Origin: Rhynchopus euleeides
Lineage: Eukaryota; Euglenozoa; Diplonemea; Diplonemida; Diplonemidae
Assembly (NCBI GenBank): GCA_963210315.1
Contig: OY723271.1
Location: forward strand, 1,984,001 to 2,048,000
Direction: 5' to 3'
DNA length: 64,000 nt
In this document: one piece after another, positions 30,568-39,427 of the stretch
How the letters are laid out: each line of letters starts with the position of its first letter
Numbering within the stretch: position 1 is the first letter of the stretch
Translations under genes and position numbers: made by a program
Notes under the pieces: generated by a model
What the model saw: only the letters and a program-made list of their open reading frames with translations
Told to the model about the DNA's origin: nothing
The model's database searches: none

Positions 30568-31273
30568 TCGCCCTCGGCACTCCGGGCGGGTTGGGGCATT
30601 CTCCCTAGGGGCTCCCTCAGTTATCCTGGGGCATCCCACCCAGTTGAAGAGTTGTGCCTTGCTCCCGTCTTTTTCGTCGGAAAAATTCCGAGCAGCACGA
30701 TCAGGGCTTCAGTTTGCTCGTTTGACGGGGAGGGACAGGGGAGGAAGGGCGGGGAAGATGCGATACCGTCTGATATGCTGATGTGGCCTCCACTGGCACA
30801 AGGGGTCGATGGGGGGCTGTGAAAATGCGAGTCGTCAGAGCCGATATGACGCCGGTAGATAACGGACGTTGGGGAAAGGGGGGGGTGGGTGGGGTGGGTG
30901 GGGGGATGAAAGATGTCAACTCGACAATACCTGAGGGAAGTGGGGGGGGGGGTGGTGGAGACTTGGTTGGACTCGCCGGAGTTACATCCTAACTCCCCCC
31001 CCCTCCTCCCCCCCCCCCTCGCTTTCGGCTTCATCCCCACCTCACCCTCACCCTCACCCCCCCCCCCCCTTTTCCCGTCATTCTTCTTCTTCATCTTCAT
31101 CTTCATCTTATTCTCTATGTGAGTTACGTTTCGTTCGTTCGACAAAAAAACATATGGGGGGGGAGGGGGGGGTGTTTCTGTGTGCTGCAGCAGCAGAAAA
31201 ATTGGAGTTGTTTAGTGGACCTGCCCCCCCCCACCCCCCCCCCCTTCGAAAATCCGTCCCCCTGCCCCCCCCC
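30568..31273 (+). other. Intergenic interval with C and G runs
   Basis: No gene was supported. Simple sequence dominates: G-runs near 30878 and 30940, C-runs near 30997-31070 and 31225-31275, and a CTT/CAT-rich stretch near 31081-31110. Confidence 0.45.
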
Positions 31274-31382
31274 CAGGGCTGTAAATAAGGTTTGGGGGTC
31301 AGGAGTCGGGAGTCGGTTATTTACAGTCACCTAAGGTACCTGGGGTGGGGGGCTGGGGGGGACGGGCGGTCTCAAACCCTAC

Positions 31383-31609
31383 TCAATCCTGCACGCATCC
31401 TGTAGTACGGCCACCTCTGCCGTGGAGAGTCCCATGGACCCTCCAGCAGTCGCCCACCATTCGGTCAGGGCGGACTGACTCGGCGCTTGCGGGGTCTTCC
31501 CGCGTGCGAGGTGGTCCGCGAAGAAGCACGCGACGCACAGCGCCATGTTGGCTGTCCCAGCCAACCCCCCACTTCGCCCGCAGCGCCCCACACGCTGCGA
31601 GCACCTCAC
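31383..31609 (-). pseudogene. Possible coding remnant on the minus strand
   Basis: A 76-residue frame includes MALCVACFFADHLARGKTPQ and SQSALTEWWATAGGSMG and ends in a stop. The residue mix looks more protein-like than neighbouring chance frames. No family was recognised. It lies inside the hAT-like element and beside the foldback repeat, so it may be a captured or decayed fragment. Confidence 0.25.
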
Positions 31610-31613
31610 TCAC

Positions 31614-31886
31614 GGCAGCAGTATTTGGCTGCATAGCTCTCAGTATTTCCCGTGCATGCAGCGCATGCATCCACAAATTTTGTGGATGCATCCACACACA
31701 GCCTGGAGCTCCGAAGCCCTGCATGCAGGCCTGCCTGCAGTGGATGAATGCCTGTATGCCAAATCGAAAATCCATTTTTTGACATTTTCGGGCATCCCTG
31801 GATGCCGTGGATGCATGCATGGATGCATCCACACCATCCACGGCCCCACTGAGAGCTATGTTGGCTGTGAGTCAAACACTACTGCC
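31614..31886. repeat. Foldback segment with terminal inverted repeats of about 30 bp
   Basis: The left end (GGCAGCAGTATTTGGCTG, then CATAGCTCTCAGT) pairs with the right end (ACTGAGAGCTATG, then CAAACACTACTGCC), with a few unpaired bases. Inside is a perfect palindrome, TGCATCCACAAATTTTGTGG followed by ATGCA, and further ATGCATCCAC words. It has no coding content. It could be a small MITE nested in the hAT-like element. Confidence 0.55.
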
Positions 31887-32139
31887 TCTACCTGAGGCAT
31901 GTTTTGTGTCGCAACAGTTGCGTCACATGTGTGACGCATCTGTGTGGAGTGTGTGTGGGTGTGCACGTGTGCGCTGCGGTATGCTCAACCACCTGATGGG
32001 GGCGGAACACAACTCTTCTTGGGAGCTGCCAGGATCTGGCAAAAGGGGCGGGAAAGGGGCGCCGTATTCACAGCAGTGGTTTGGCAATGAACTCACCCCA
32101 GTTCAGAGACCGGTAATGAAGAAGATGACTGGGAGGCAC

Positions 32140-32283
32140 ACACCATGTCCCACCCAGCGGGACCCCCACACCCCCACCCACCCATCGGGACCCCCCCTCC
32201 TCGGGTGTTCCAAAAACCCTTTCTTTTGAATATTTGGAGTCTGTGCGGATCGCAGTGGGGTCATTTTGGCCATGGGGTGCCTA
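32140..32283 (-). repeat. Single reversed copy of the 21-kb satellite unit
   Basis: On the minus strand it reads CACCCCATGGCCAAAATGAC, then CCCACTGCGATCCGCACAGA, then CAAATATTCAAAAGAAAGGG, then the GGAACACCCGAGGAGGGGGG block. This matches the first satellite unit at 21160-21250 most closely, including CACCCCATGGCC, which later units lack. Confidence 0.75.
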
Positions 32284-32380
32284 ATACCGCACATTCCCTA
32301 AGGGAAGCAAGGCAACCCTCCCAATCCCAAAAAATCCGGCGCGAGTCGGGAGTCGGGAGTCGGCCTTATTTACACCCCTG

Positions 32381-33808
32381 CCCCCCCCCCCCTATCAAGA
32401 GCTACGACAGCACCCACCCCCCCCCACCCCCCTCCACAAGTGCTGCACAACCTGCATAACGAGTGAAGGGAGATCACCTTTGTGCTTCCTTCTCCTTCTA
32501 TTGCAGGACCCCACAAGCGGGGGCTTTGCAGTTTTGGGGCAGAGAGGAGGGTCGGCAGGGGGTGGGGGAGGAAGGCGGGGGGGGGGGGGGGGGGGGAGGA
32601 GAGGAGGTGGTGTTCGGGGGAGCGTCCTTCCCTGCCCCTCCCTCGGCACCCTCTCGAAGAAGAAAATGTGGTCAACACGCACGCGGCGTTGAGCGTTTTG
32701 CGCCCTCTCCAGGCGGAAATGAATACTGATAACTATTGAACCTGTAAAACCTCCACCACCACCAAACACCCCTCCCCCCCCCTCCCCCAAGGCTAGCGTT
32801 AAACAGCTTGCCAACAACCACGGTCCTTACCTCCACCACCTGACGTGTGTACTCCTGGTGTGGAGGGGGATAAATATCCCACAAAAAAATCACCTCCCCC
32901 GCCCCCGGCCCCCCGCCCGCCACCTCCCGGCCCCCCACACCAGCCACACACGGCGCAGTAGCCAGGGGTGAAGCTGTTCTGGAGACCCTCCGGGGTTCGG
33001 TCCATCAGGGGAGGAGGGGGGCTACCCAACTGGTCTCTGGGTTGGGGACTGGCGTGTCGTGCACACAGCACACACACTCACACACAGTCCCCTGCCAGTT
33101 CAGCCCATTTTTTTCCGACTAAAAAAAATGCATGCCCTACTGGGTGACATCCCGAGAGGGTGATGCGGCAGAGCATCCCTCGTGTGACTTCCGAGGGTGC
33201 ACTGGCCTCTCCGTGCACTGTCCGCGAGGTTCAACCCCTGTCTGAGGGCTGCCCAATGTGTGTGTCGGGATTTGCAGCGGACGTCGCAATCAAAAGGCAA
33301 CGGGGTGGGGGGGGGGGGGGAGGGGGGCGGGGATAATGGGAGGCGTTGCCGGGGGGTAACGGGCAGCAGGAGAGGGTTTGCTTCAGTGTGTTTCTACACT
33401 GCTGCAAAAAAGAGACAAAATGGGGGGGCTCGGGAGGGGGGTTGGGAGATCTCCCGTGACACAAGGGGCATGGGGTATTGTGTGATGTGTGTAATTGCAT
33501 GTGCCCAGGAGGCCTTTGGCGCAAGGCAAAAATGGGGGGTTTCAAAGGAAAAGGGGTGTGTCTGTGTGTTACGGTGCGATGCAGCGGCACGCCCTACATG
33601 CATGGGGTTCGCAGACGGGGGTGGGGGAAGGTGTGAAGAAGAAGAAGAAGAAGAAGAAAAAGGGGTTGCCCACTGTCGCCCCCACTCTACCCCACACCCC
33701 CGCTCCACCACCCTCAGTGCCCGTGCCGTTTCCCTTTTTTTGCAGTGCGGCTGTCAGCTGCGAGGAGCTGTGGCTGCACCACTCCAAGAGGGTTTTAAAG
33801 AGGGCCCT
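32381..33808 (+). other. Gene-free interval
   Basis: No gene was supported. It holds a G-run of more than 20 near 32577-32597, another near 33308-33330, a GAA repeat near 33637-33657, and the repeat copy at 32460. Frames through here lack codon bias. Confidence 0.45.
32460..32506 (+). repeat. Dispersed intron-type short repeat, copy 4
   Basis: It reads CGAGTGAAGGGAGATCAC, then TTTGTGCTTCCTTC, then TCCTTCTATTGCAG. Here the repeat itself ends in a good splice acceptor (TTGCAG). No surrounding gene could be recognised, so it may be a relic or lie in an unseen gene. Confidence 0.55.
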
Positions 33809-33888
33809 CTTCGCTCAGCAGTGCAGACCAGTGAGTCATATCTCAACAGAAGAGGCGAACAACTGGCACAGGTTGGCACAGAGCGAAG
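33809..33888 (+). repeat. Dispersed CTTCGCTC-type repeat, copy A (80 bp)
   Basis: It begins CTTCGCTCAGCAGTGCAGA and ends TTGGCACAGAGCGAAG, so the outer eight bases are inverted. Related copies are at 35698-35794 and 39635-39772, with a partial reversed one at 30307. Between ends the copies differ in length and sequence. Confidence 0.5.
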
Positions 33889-34231
33889 GCTCCAAAAAAT
33901 ATCTGTGCCCCCGCTGGATCGTAAAGTGACAGCAAAACGAGACAACAAACCAATTACTGCCGAAAGTTGTTTTGTTGGAACGCAGACCCCACTCTTTGTG
34001 TACACCACTCCCCGGTCTGATGAAGTGGTGTGAGTGGGGACGCACGATCCAGCTAAAGGCACAGAAAGTTTCCCCAGTTGGCTACGCCCAGAGGCTTAGC
34101 TTGGGGGGGGAAACTCGGTCAGCTGACCGAGTTTCAGCCAAACCCGGAAAAAAACTCGGTCAGCCCAAAAAAAAAAGCATAAATTTCCGGGGAAAAAAGC
34201 GGATTTTTCTTGGGGTGCAGCAGCACAGGAG

Positions 34232-35077
34232 GTGAAGAAGCTCCTGCTGACCAAGCAGATCAGACAGACAAACGCTGACTTTGCCCTGTTTCTGTCCACC
34301 ATCGGGTCTGGACAGATCAACATCAACGAACAGGACCAGATGCAGCTCCCTCCCATCATAACCCACTCGGGAGGGTCTCCCTACACCCCCGATGACCTCG
34401 TCAACTTCACCTTTCCTCAGCTGCAGCAGGGTGTTGTGGGGAACTCGGTGATCATGGCACCGACAAACAGCCGGAGGAGTGAGCTCAACGCTGCTTGTCT
34501 GGAGCAGATGCCTGGGGAGAGTGTTCACATCCTCGCCAAGAACACGGTAGCTGAGGACTGTGCGGTTGACCTCGGGGTTGCAAATGACTTCAACGACCCC
34601 AGCTTCCCGCTGAACGACTTGGAGGTGAAGATCGGATGTCCCGTCATCCTGCTGAAGAACCTCGACCCACCTGGCGGTCTCTGCAACGGAACCCGAATGA
34701 TTGTGAAGAAGGCCTCGCAGTACTCCCTGCTGTGCTGCGCCATCGATGACCCTGCGAAGGAGTTCAACATCCCCCGCACACGTAACGAGCCGGACGAGAA
34801 GAAGGCCAGCTTCACCTTCTTCCGCTTCCAGATCCCTGTTGCGTTGGCGTTTGCAATCACCGTGAACAAGTCGCAGGGGCAGACGCTGGGGAAGGTTGGC
34901 CTTGACCTGACGAAGGCCCAGTGCTTCACACACGGGCAGCTTCGGAACGCGAACACCCCATTCTCCTTCTGTCCCGTATTCGTCGCTAGCCTAAGAATAA
35001 CGTCAGCAGTCTCGAATTCCGTCTCCCGGCAACATGGTGGACACGCAGGTGCAGGAGGCTCTGGGCTACATCGCTGA
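34232..35077 (+). pseudogene. Helitron/Pif1-type helicase C-terminal fragment inside the hAT element
   Basis: The translation matches the C-terminal half of Pif1-family helicases as found in Helitron Rep-Hel proteins: IMAPTNSRRSELNAACLEQM, then VILLKNLDPPGGLCNGTRM, then ALAFAITVNKSQGQTLGKVG and CFTHGQL. After HGQL the expected YVALSRV is replaced by an unrelated run, so the gene is broken there at about base 34945. The Walker A and B motifs and the Rep nuclease are absent. Codon bias is that of host-like coding sequence and no stop interrupts the fragment, which suggests capture not long ago, or selection on a fusion product; the first is simpler. Confidence 0.75.
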
Positions 35078-35603
35078 CCACTACATGGCACCTCTCCCGG
35101 GGATCACTGGCGCGTACCCTTGCCCGGAATTCAATGCCCCAGCACACCCACCGAAGTGGGCACAGGCGCACAAGACTACCCTTCTGCAAGAGTGCCCGGG
35201 TGTCTGTTCCGAGATTCGGAGGTTGGGCCTGCGTGATCTGCAGGAGGTTATTCAGCGGTTTACCTCGGGAAACCTCGCTCTCACGTACCCAGCAACATGC
35301 AGGCTACTCCAGCTTGCATCTATCCTTCCGCTGGGCACTGCTTCTGTTGAACGCTTGTTTTCCAAGCTCCGCCTTGTCTTCACCAGGCTTCGCCAACTGA
35401 GGAGCGAAAGCCTTGCAACTGTACTCTTTGTAGGAGTGGAATGTCGCGAATATTCACAGGGTATCCCCGAAGCCACTCTTGCGAGGTACCTAGGGTACCC
35501 CGAGAGAATGGCACCCCTCGAGGGCCCAGGGCCGAGGGGGGGGGTGACATTCTTCTGGGTGAACGGGGTGGTGGGGGGCAAATCAACTGTGTGTGTACTG
35601 TGA
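35034..35603 (+). pseudogene. hAT transposase C-terminal dimerisation region
   Basis: The key block is TYPATCRLLQLASILPLGTA followed by SVERLFSKLRLVFTRLRQLR, which matches the hAT C-terminal motif (small residues, S/A-V-E-R-x-F-S, then basic helix). The frame starts at an ATG (35034) that overlaps the end of the helicase fragment in another frame. No zinc finger, DDE residues or RNase H-like core of the transposase is present. It is therefore the last part of a transposase, perhaps an exon of a formerly longer gene. Confidence 0.7.
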
Positions 35604-35697
35604 CCGAGTCTGACCGAGTTTCGGCCCCAACCTCAAAATCCAAGCTAAGCCCCTGGCTACGCCGAACTAACAAAAAACATGCGTTCAATTGGGGGGC

Positions 35698-35794
35698 CAT
35701 CGCTCAGAAATGCAGAGAAGTGAGGAAGGGCGAAACGCCTCACAACACTGGTTGCAAAGTGACACAGTTTGACACACACTGGCACAGAGCGAAG
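35698..35794 (+). repeat. Dispersed CTTCGCTC-type repeat, copy B (97 bp)
   Basis: It begins CATCGCTCAGAAATGCAGAG and ends CACTGGCACAGAGCGAAG. The left part matches copy C (39635) and the right part matches the reversed copy at 30307. It lies 35 bases to the right of the hAT target duplication. Confidence 0.5.
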
Positions 35795-35930
35795 TACCCC
35801 ATTAAATTGAATTTACTAATCAAAGGAGTCGACCACCCGCGCCAGCAGCCCCCTTCCCACACAGGGGCTCGGAGAGGGCAGCAGGCGGGAGCGGTCTGTG
35901 GTGGAGTGGGGGTGAGGGGTGTCAGCCACA

Positions 35931-36829
35931 ATGGAGAACGACTTCATCCTCGATATCGCAGCAGACCTTTACGGCTGCAAGGAGAACCTCGAGGTGCGCT
36001 TCCCGCAGCGGCCGAGCCTGGGCGAGCTGCAGGCCAAGGCTGAGAGCCTGTATCAGATTGAAGGTATGTTGCGTTTGCGTTGGGGAGGGGGGGTGTGGCA
36101 GGCGGCGGACTTTACCTCCCGTGTTTTCACCCCAACCCTGCACACAGCGACTGTCCAGCGCCCTCCGGGCGAGCCAATTCAGCACGTGCGCATCAGGAGG
36201 TTCCAGGTTTATGATGACTACCAGCGGAGGTGGCTGAACCTGGAGACTGCTGACCAGCTCCAGCCTTACGCACAACTGTACGCATTCCAGGACACCAACG
36301 TCGACTACCAGGCGGATATCCCTCCTTCGTCGCCACCGCGGACCCGGATATCAGTGCCTGCGGCATCGCCTCAGCGTGCGCGCAACATGGGATCCCCGCC
36401 CACCCTGCACGATATCCGGGCAGAGGTGCAGCGGTCGCCCAACGCGCAGGACCGCATTCGCGAGGCAGAAGGGATGTGCCGCATGGAGCCTATCCCCGGT
36501 GAATCGCTGATTGCGGCTGAGCGATCCGCAGAGGAGACGAAGGTTGAGGTATAGCGGTTTCAGCCCCACACTGCAAATGCGTTGTTTTGTGTCTTTTGGG
36601 GAAGGGGGGGTGGGGGGGTGAGACTTTGCAGTTGCCTTTCACTCTTGGCAATTAAACCCCCTCCCCCCGCCCCTGTGAGGGTGATCATTCTTGTGCTCCC
36701 TTCAAATTCGATTTCACTACTTCCCCCCGCCCCTGTGCTGCCGCTCCACAACCGCTGCTATTGCAGATGGACATCGACATGCACCGTGAGTTGATCCGGC
36801 GCGAAACGCAGCAGTTCTTGGGGCGATAG
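35931..36829 (+). CDS. Unrecognised 198-residue protein, three exons
   Basis: Exons 35931-36063, 36148-36548 and 36767-36829 join in phases 1 and 0. No family was recognised with certainty. The N-terminal 110 residues (DFILDIAADLYGCKENLEVR, then QHVRIRRFQVYDDYQRRWLN, then PYAQLYAFQD) alternate beta-like and helical stretches and could form a ubiquitin-like or similar small fold. A Ser/Pro linker (PPSSPPRTRISVPAASPQR) follows, then a charged helix, ending in the last exon with MDIDMHRELIRRETQQFLGR. The regular exon joins, the acceptors with pyrimidine tracts, and host-type codon bias support a real gene. The second intron begins GTATAG and contains a dispersed intron-type repeat. A cytoskeletal or flagellar role is possible but not shown. 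Confidence 0.75.
36674..36728 (+). repeat. Dispersed intron-type short repeat, copy 5, inside an intron
   Basis: It reads GTGAGGGTGATCATTCTTGT, then GCTCCCTTC, then AATTCGATTTCACTACTTCC and a C-run. It lies in the second intron (36549-36766) of the 198-residue gene, 38 bases before the acceptor. The first 29 bases match copy 2 at 16955 exactly from GGGTGATC to CCCTTC. Confidence 0.7.
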
Positions 36830-38293
36830 CTCAGCGGCTCCCCACATCAAGACGGTGTGGCGGATTGACGCGGGGAGGGGGGAGGGGGGTCACCTTCGCT
36901 GTCGGCAACTCCCCGGCAGAGTTTGGCAGTTTTTTCTTGCGGCTCTAAATTATGACATGCACCAAACGTTGAAAACGAACCGTAGCGAAGACCCCCCTGA
37001 ACCCGTTTCGCTTCAGTGCCGTTCATCTGCTCTCCCCCATCCCCCGCCATCCCCCCCAGTCCCTTTAGAACCGAAACATTGTATATTTTTGAGTGCGGTG
37101 GTGTTGGTGAGTGCGGTGTTGTATCGAACACGCCAACACACACAACACCCAATCTGGCAACAATCTGGCAACGCCGATCCTTCATTGTGTTTGCAGCAGT
37201 GCAGAACACACCAGCACCTCCCTCCTGCTGCGTCTTTGATGTGTTCTCTCCACACACATACATATGTAAATATTATATACTAGTGTAGACACACACCGAG
37301 CACTTGCTCTTGGTGTGATCTCCACAGCACCTCCCTCCTGCTGCTTCTTTGATGTGTTCTCTCCACACACACACACAGCGCACGCCACCTGGAGGGAGGG
37401 GGGAGAGAGGTGCAATATAAACTCGTACAGAGCGTATGCCTTAAGATTTGGTCTCACTCACTCACCCGCCCACCCACCCGTCCGCCCGCCCGCCCTGTTT
37501 GTTGTATTTGTACAGTCAACTTATCGCCATATGTCGCGTGAGCCGGTGAAATTGCATTGAAGCACCCTTCGCCGTGTCTCTCCCCTCCCCACAAGTGGCT
37601 TTGGGTGGGAATGCGGCTCTTGCAGGGGGCATTGCTCAGGAGGAAGGGAAGCCTCAGGCAGTGCGCCTCACGGCCCCCCGCCCCCCCCCGTCCTGTGATG
37701 AAAGCCAGCAGTGGTGTTGGGCTCGCCCTGTGGAGGTGCAGGTGTGTCGGCCACCCGCCCCACCCCCTGTGTCATGCTCGGAAGGCGTCATGTGCCCCCC
37801 TTCCCCCCTGGAGGGGGGAGAGCCTGATCGGTCTTTGTGCCGCACCCACACGCCCCTCGTGTTCCTAGAAAGAGGTGTCTGGAGAGTCTGGTGGCCCCCT
37901 CGTCCCCACGCCCACCCCACCTCAACCCACCCAATTGTAGCCCCCAGGCCGTGCACCTGTACCCAACAGGTGGAAGCAAGCTCGAGAGACCGTGGGTGTA
38001 TTTTTTGAGCACATTTATGATGCGTAAAAGTGTAGTGCTTCCGACGATCCTGTTCCTTTTCTGTGTGTCTAGCTATCTCGTGTTCACATGTGCTCCACAC
38101 CCACATCAAAGCAGCAGGCTCTAGGGTGGTGGAAGCGTCAACGCATCATTAAGGAGGAAGAAATCACGGTTGCTACGTTTTTTTTGTAAGAACGGCTAGC
38201 TTTTCGCTCGAACAAGACTCGTGGCAGCATTCGGTATCCTGCACACATGCACACGCAGTCACCGTTCGGACTGGGAGGGGTGGGAGGTGTGTG
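36830..38293 (+). other. Intergenic interval with a short direct repeat
   Basis: No gene was supported. A block of about 50 bases (CAGCACCTCCCTCCTGCTGC, then TCTTTGATGTGTTCTCTCCA) occurs at 37212 and again at 37325 with one mismatch in the core, 113 bases apart. The rest is C-rich simple sequence. A 20-base word shared with the ends of retroelement 2 lies at 38129-38148. Confidence 0.5.
38129..38148 (+). repeat. Isolated 20-base word shared with the termini of retroelement 2
   Basis: GTGGAAGCGTCAACGCATCA is identical to the start of the B repeats at 46456 and 46624. Its first 18 bases also occur just after the A1 repeat at 41759. No other part of the element is next to it. It lies 146 bases upstream of the first degenerate helicase gene. 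Confidence 0.6.
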
Positions 38294-39427
38294 ATGATGC
38301 CGTCCGATTCAACGGTGCTTCGGGAGGGTCTGCTGCGCGGGCTGTCGGGAAGCGGCACCGACTACCTGACATCGGAACAGCAACAGGCTGTTGAGGCTGT
38401 AGCGCGGGGGAGCGACGTGGCGCTGTGTCTGTATGCTGAGTCGGCTGTCGCTCTGGCGGTGCTGCAGCGTGTTGACTTCGAGCAGCCTGGGGTGCAGGCG
38501 CTGGTGCTGCAGCCAACCTGCGAGCTGGCGGAGCGTGCGGCAGCCTTTGTTGCGTCCCTCGGGGCGCCTATCAGCAACGGGAGAGACTTCTGCACCGTTG
38601 TGACACCTGCGAGGGGGGGCACTGAGGCGGCCGTGGCTGTGGGCACACCCTGCAGCGTGCTGCACCTGCTGCAGGGCGGGGCACTGCAGCTGTCAGGGCT
38701 TCGCCTGCTGTGTGTGGGTGGGGTCGATGCAATGCTGCCGCAGGAGTCGGAGCAGATGATCCACGACATCGCGCAGCAGGTTCCGGAGTGCGCGCAGGTG
38801 ATGCTGGCCGCCCAGGGGGCGCACGCAGCGGCAAGGCGCCTGTCGCGTGACCTCATGCGGGATCCAGTGCACATCACAACCAGTCTGCGACCCCTGTCAG
38901 TTGTCCGACACTTCCATGTGGAGGTGAATCGCGAGAAGTGGAAGGCCGAGGTGTTGGAGGATCTGCTGTACACTTGCAGCGCCGTACCCCAGACTGTGGT
39001 ATTCTTCAACACACCTGAGAAGGCGGAGTGGCTGGCACGGAAGATCGAAAAGCCAATTGGCGAATGGACACTCGAGATTCCGAACCGCCTGAAAGTGTCA
39101 CAATACCACGAGCGGATGACGCAGGCAGAGCGAGACGAGGCGTGCAATGCCTTCCGGATAGGCACATCCCGCCTGCTGTTTGCGACAGCCATGCCGGAGG
39201 ATATGACGTTTGCCTCGATGGTGGTGTGCTACGACGTGCCTTGTGACCACGACACCTACCTCCAGCGTGCAGAGATCCACACACGCCGCACATCGAGAGC
39301 GAGACAGCGTGGCTTCATTGTCACCTTTTTCACGGATGAAGAGCTGCATGTGGTTCGCGACCTGGAAGCATTCTATGACATCACCCTGGAGGAGCTGCCA
39401 ATGAACTATGCTGACATCTTCGATTAG
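38294..39427 (+). CDS. Degenerate eIF4A-type DEAD-box protein, tandem copy 1
   Basis: The 377-residue intronless product aligns end to end with eIF4A: LREGLLRGL, then QALVLQPTCELAERA (PTRELA), VGTPCSVLHLL (TPGR), LMRDPVHI, VVFFNTPEKAEWLARKI, RLLFATAMPEDMTFASMVVC (ARGIDV region), and the C-terminal YDITLEELPMNYADIF. However every catalytic motif is lost. The Walker A region AQSGTGKT is reduced to AES followed directly by AVALAVL; DEAD is replaced by GVDA; SAT is AAQ; HRIGRxGR is TRRTSRAR. It should not bind or hydrolyse ATP like a helicase. It keeps an intact frame and host codon bias, so it is probably expressed and may act as a non-enzymatic binding protein, for example competing for eIF4A partners; that role is inference. 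A second copy follows at 40337. Confidence 0.88.
   Translation: MMPSDSTVLREGLLRGLSGSGTDYLTSEQQQAVEAVARGSDVALCLYAESAVALAVLQRVDFEQPGVQALVLQPTCELAERAAAFVASLGAPISNGRDFCTVVTPARGGTEAAVAVGTPCSVLHLLQGGALQLSGLRLLCVGGVDAMLPQESEQMIHDIAQQVPECAQVMLAAQGAHAAARRLSRDLMRDPVHITTSLRPLSVVRHFHVEVNREKWKAEVLEDLLYTCSAVPQTVVFFNTPEKAEWLARKIEKPIGEWTLEIPNRLKVSQYHERMTQAERDEACNAFRIGTSRLLFATAMPEDMTFASMVVCYDVPCDHDTYLQRAEIHTRRTSRARQRGFIVTFFTDEELHVVRDLEAFYDITLEELPMNYADIFD

Larger units (their letters stand above)
31274..32380. mobile_element. Non-autonomous hAT-like element inserted in a C-run, carrying other repeats
   Basis: The left end CAGGGCTGTAAATAAGG and the reverse complement of the right end CAGGGGTGTAAATAAGG match at 16 of 17 positions. 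CAGGG termini are typical of hAT elements. Eight or more C follow both borders, so an 8-bp target duplication is possible but cannot be told from the flanking C-run. The 1,107-bp interior has no transposase. It contains a foldback segment (31614-31886) and a reversed piece of the 21-kb satellite (about 32140-32283). The words GGAGTCGGGAGTCGG near each end are in direct orientation. Confidence 0.6.
34089..35655 (+). mobile_element. hAT DNA transposon with 8-bp target duplication, containing a helicase fragment
   Basis: Terminal inverted repeats are CAGAGGCTTAGCTTGG at the left and, reversed, CAGGGGCTTAGCTTGG at the right (15 of 16). The 8 bases GCTACGCC occur directly outside both ends (34081-34088 and 35656-35663), the length expected for hAT. 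Just inside the left end is a perfect 24-bp palindrome built from AAACTCGGTCAG, and CTCGGTCAG recurs near 34148 and, reversed, near the right end; these may be transposase-binding sites. The interior codes a hAT C-terminal dimerisation domain and, ahead of it, a helicase C-terminus that belongs to another transposon class. The transposase N-terminus and catalytic core are missing, so this copy cannot move alone. Confidence 0.85.

Noticed and set aside
33220..33245. Possible tRNA B-box (GGTTCAACCCC)
   Set aside because: The flanking bases cannot form a 5-bp T-stem and no A-box or acceptor stem of suitable spacing was found.
33197..34033. Open frame of 278 codons left of the hAT element
   Set aside because: It passes through a G-run and a GAA repeat, lacks codon bias and ends near repeat copy A; no protein-like segment was found.
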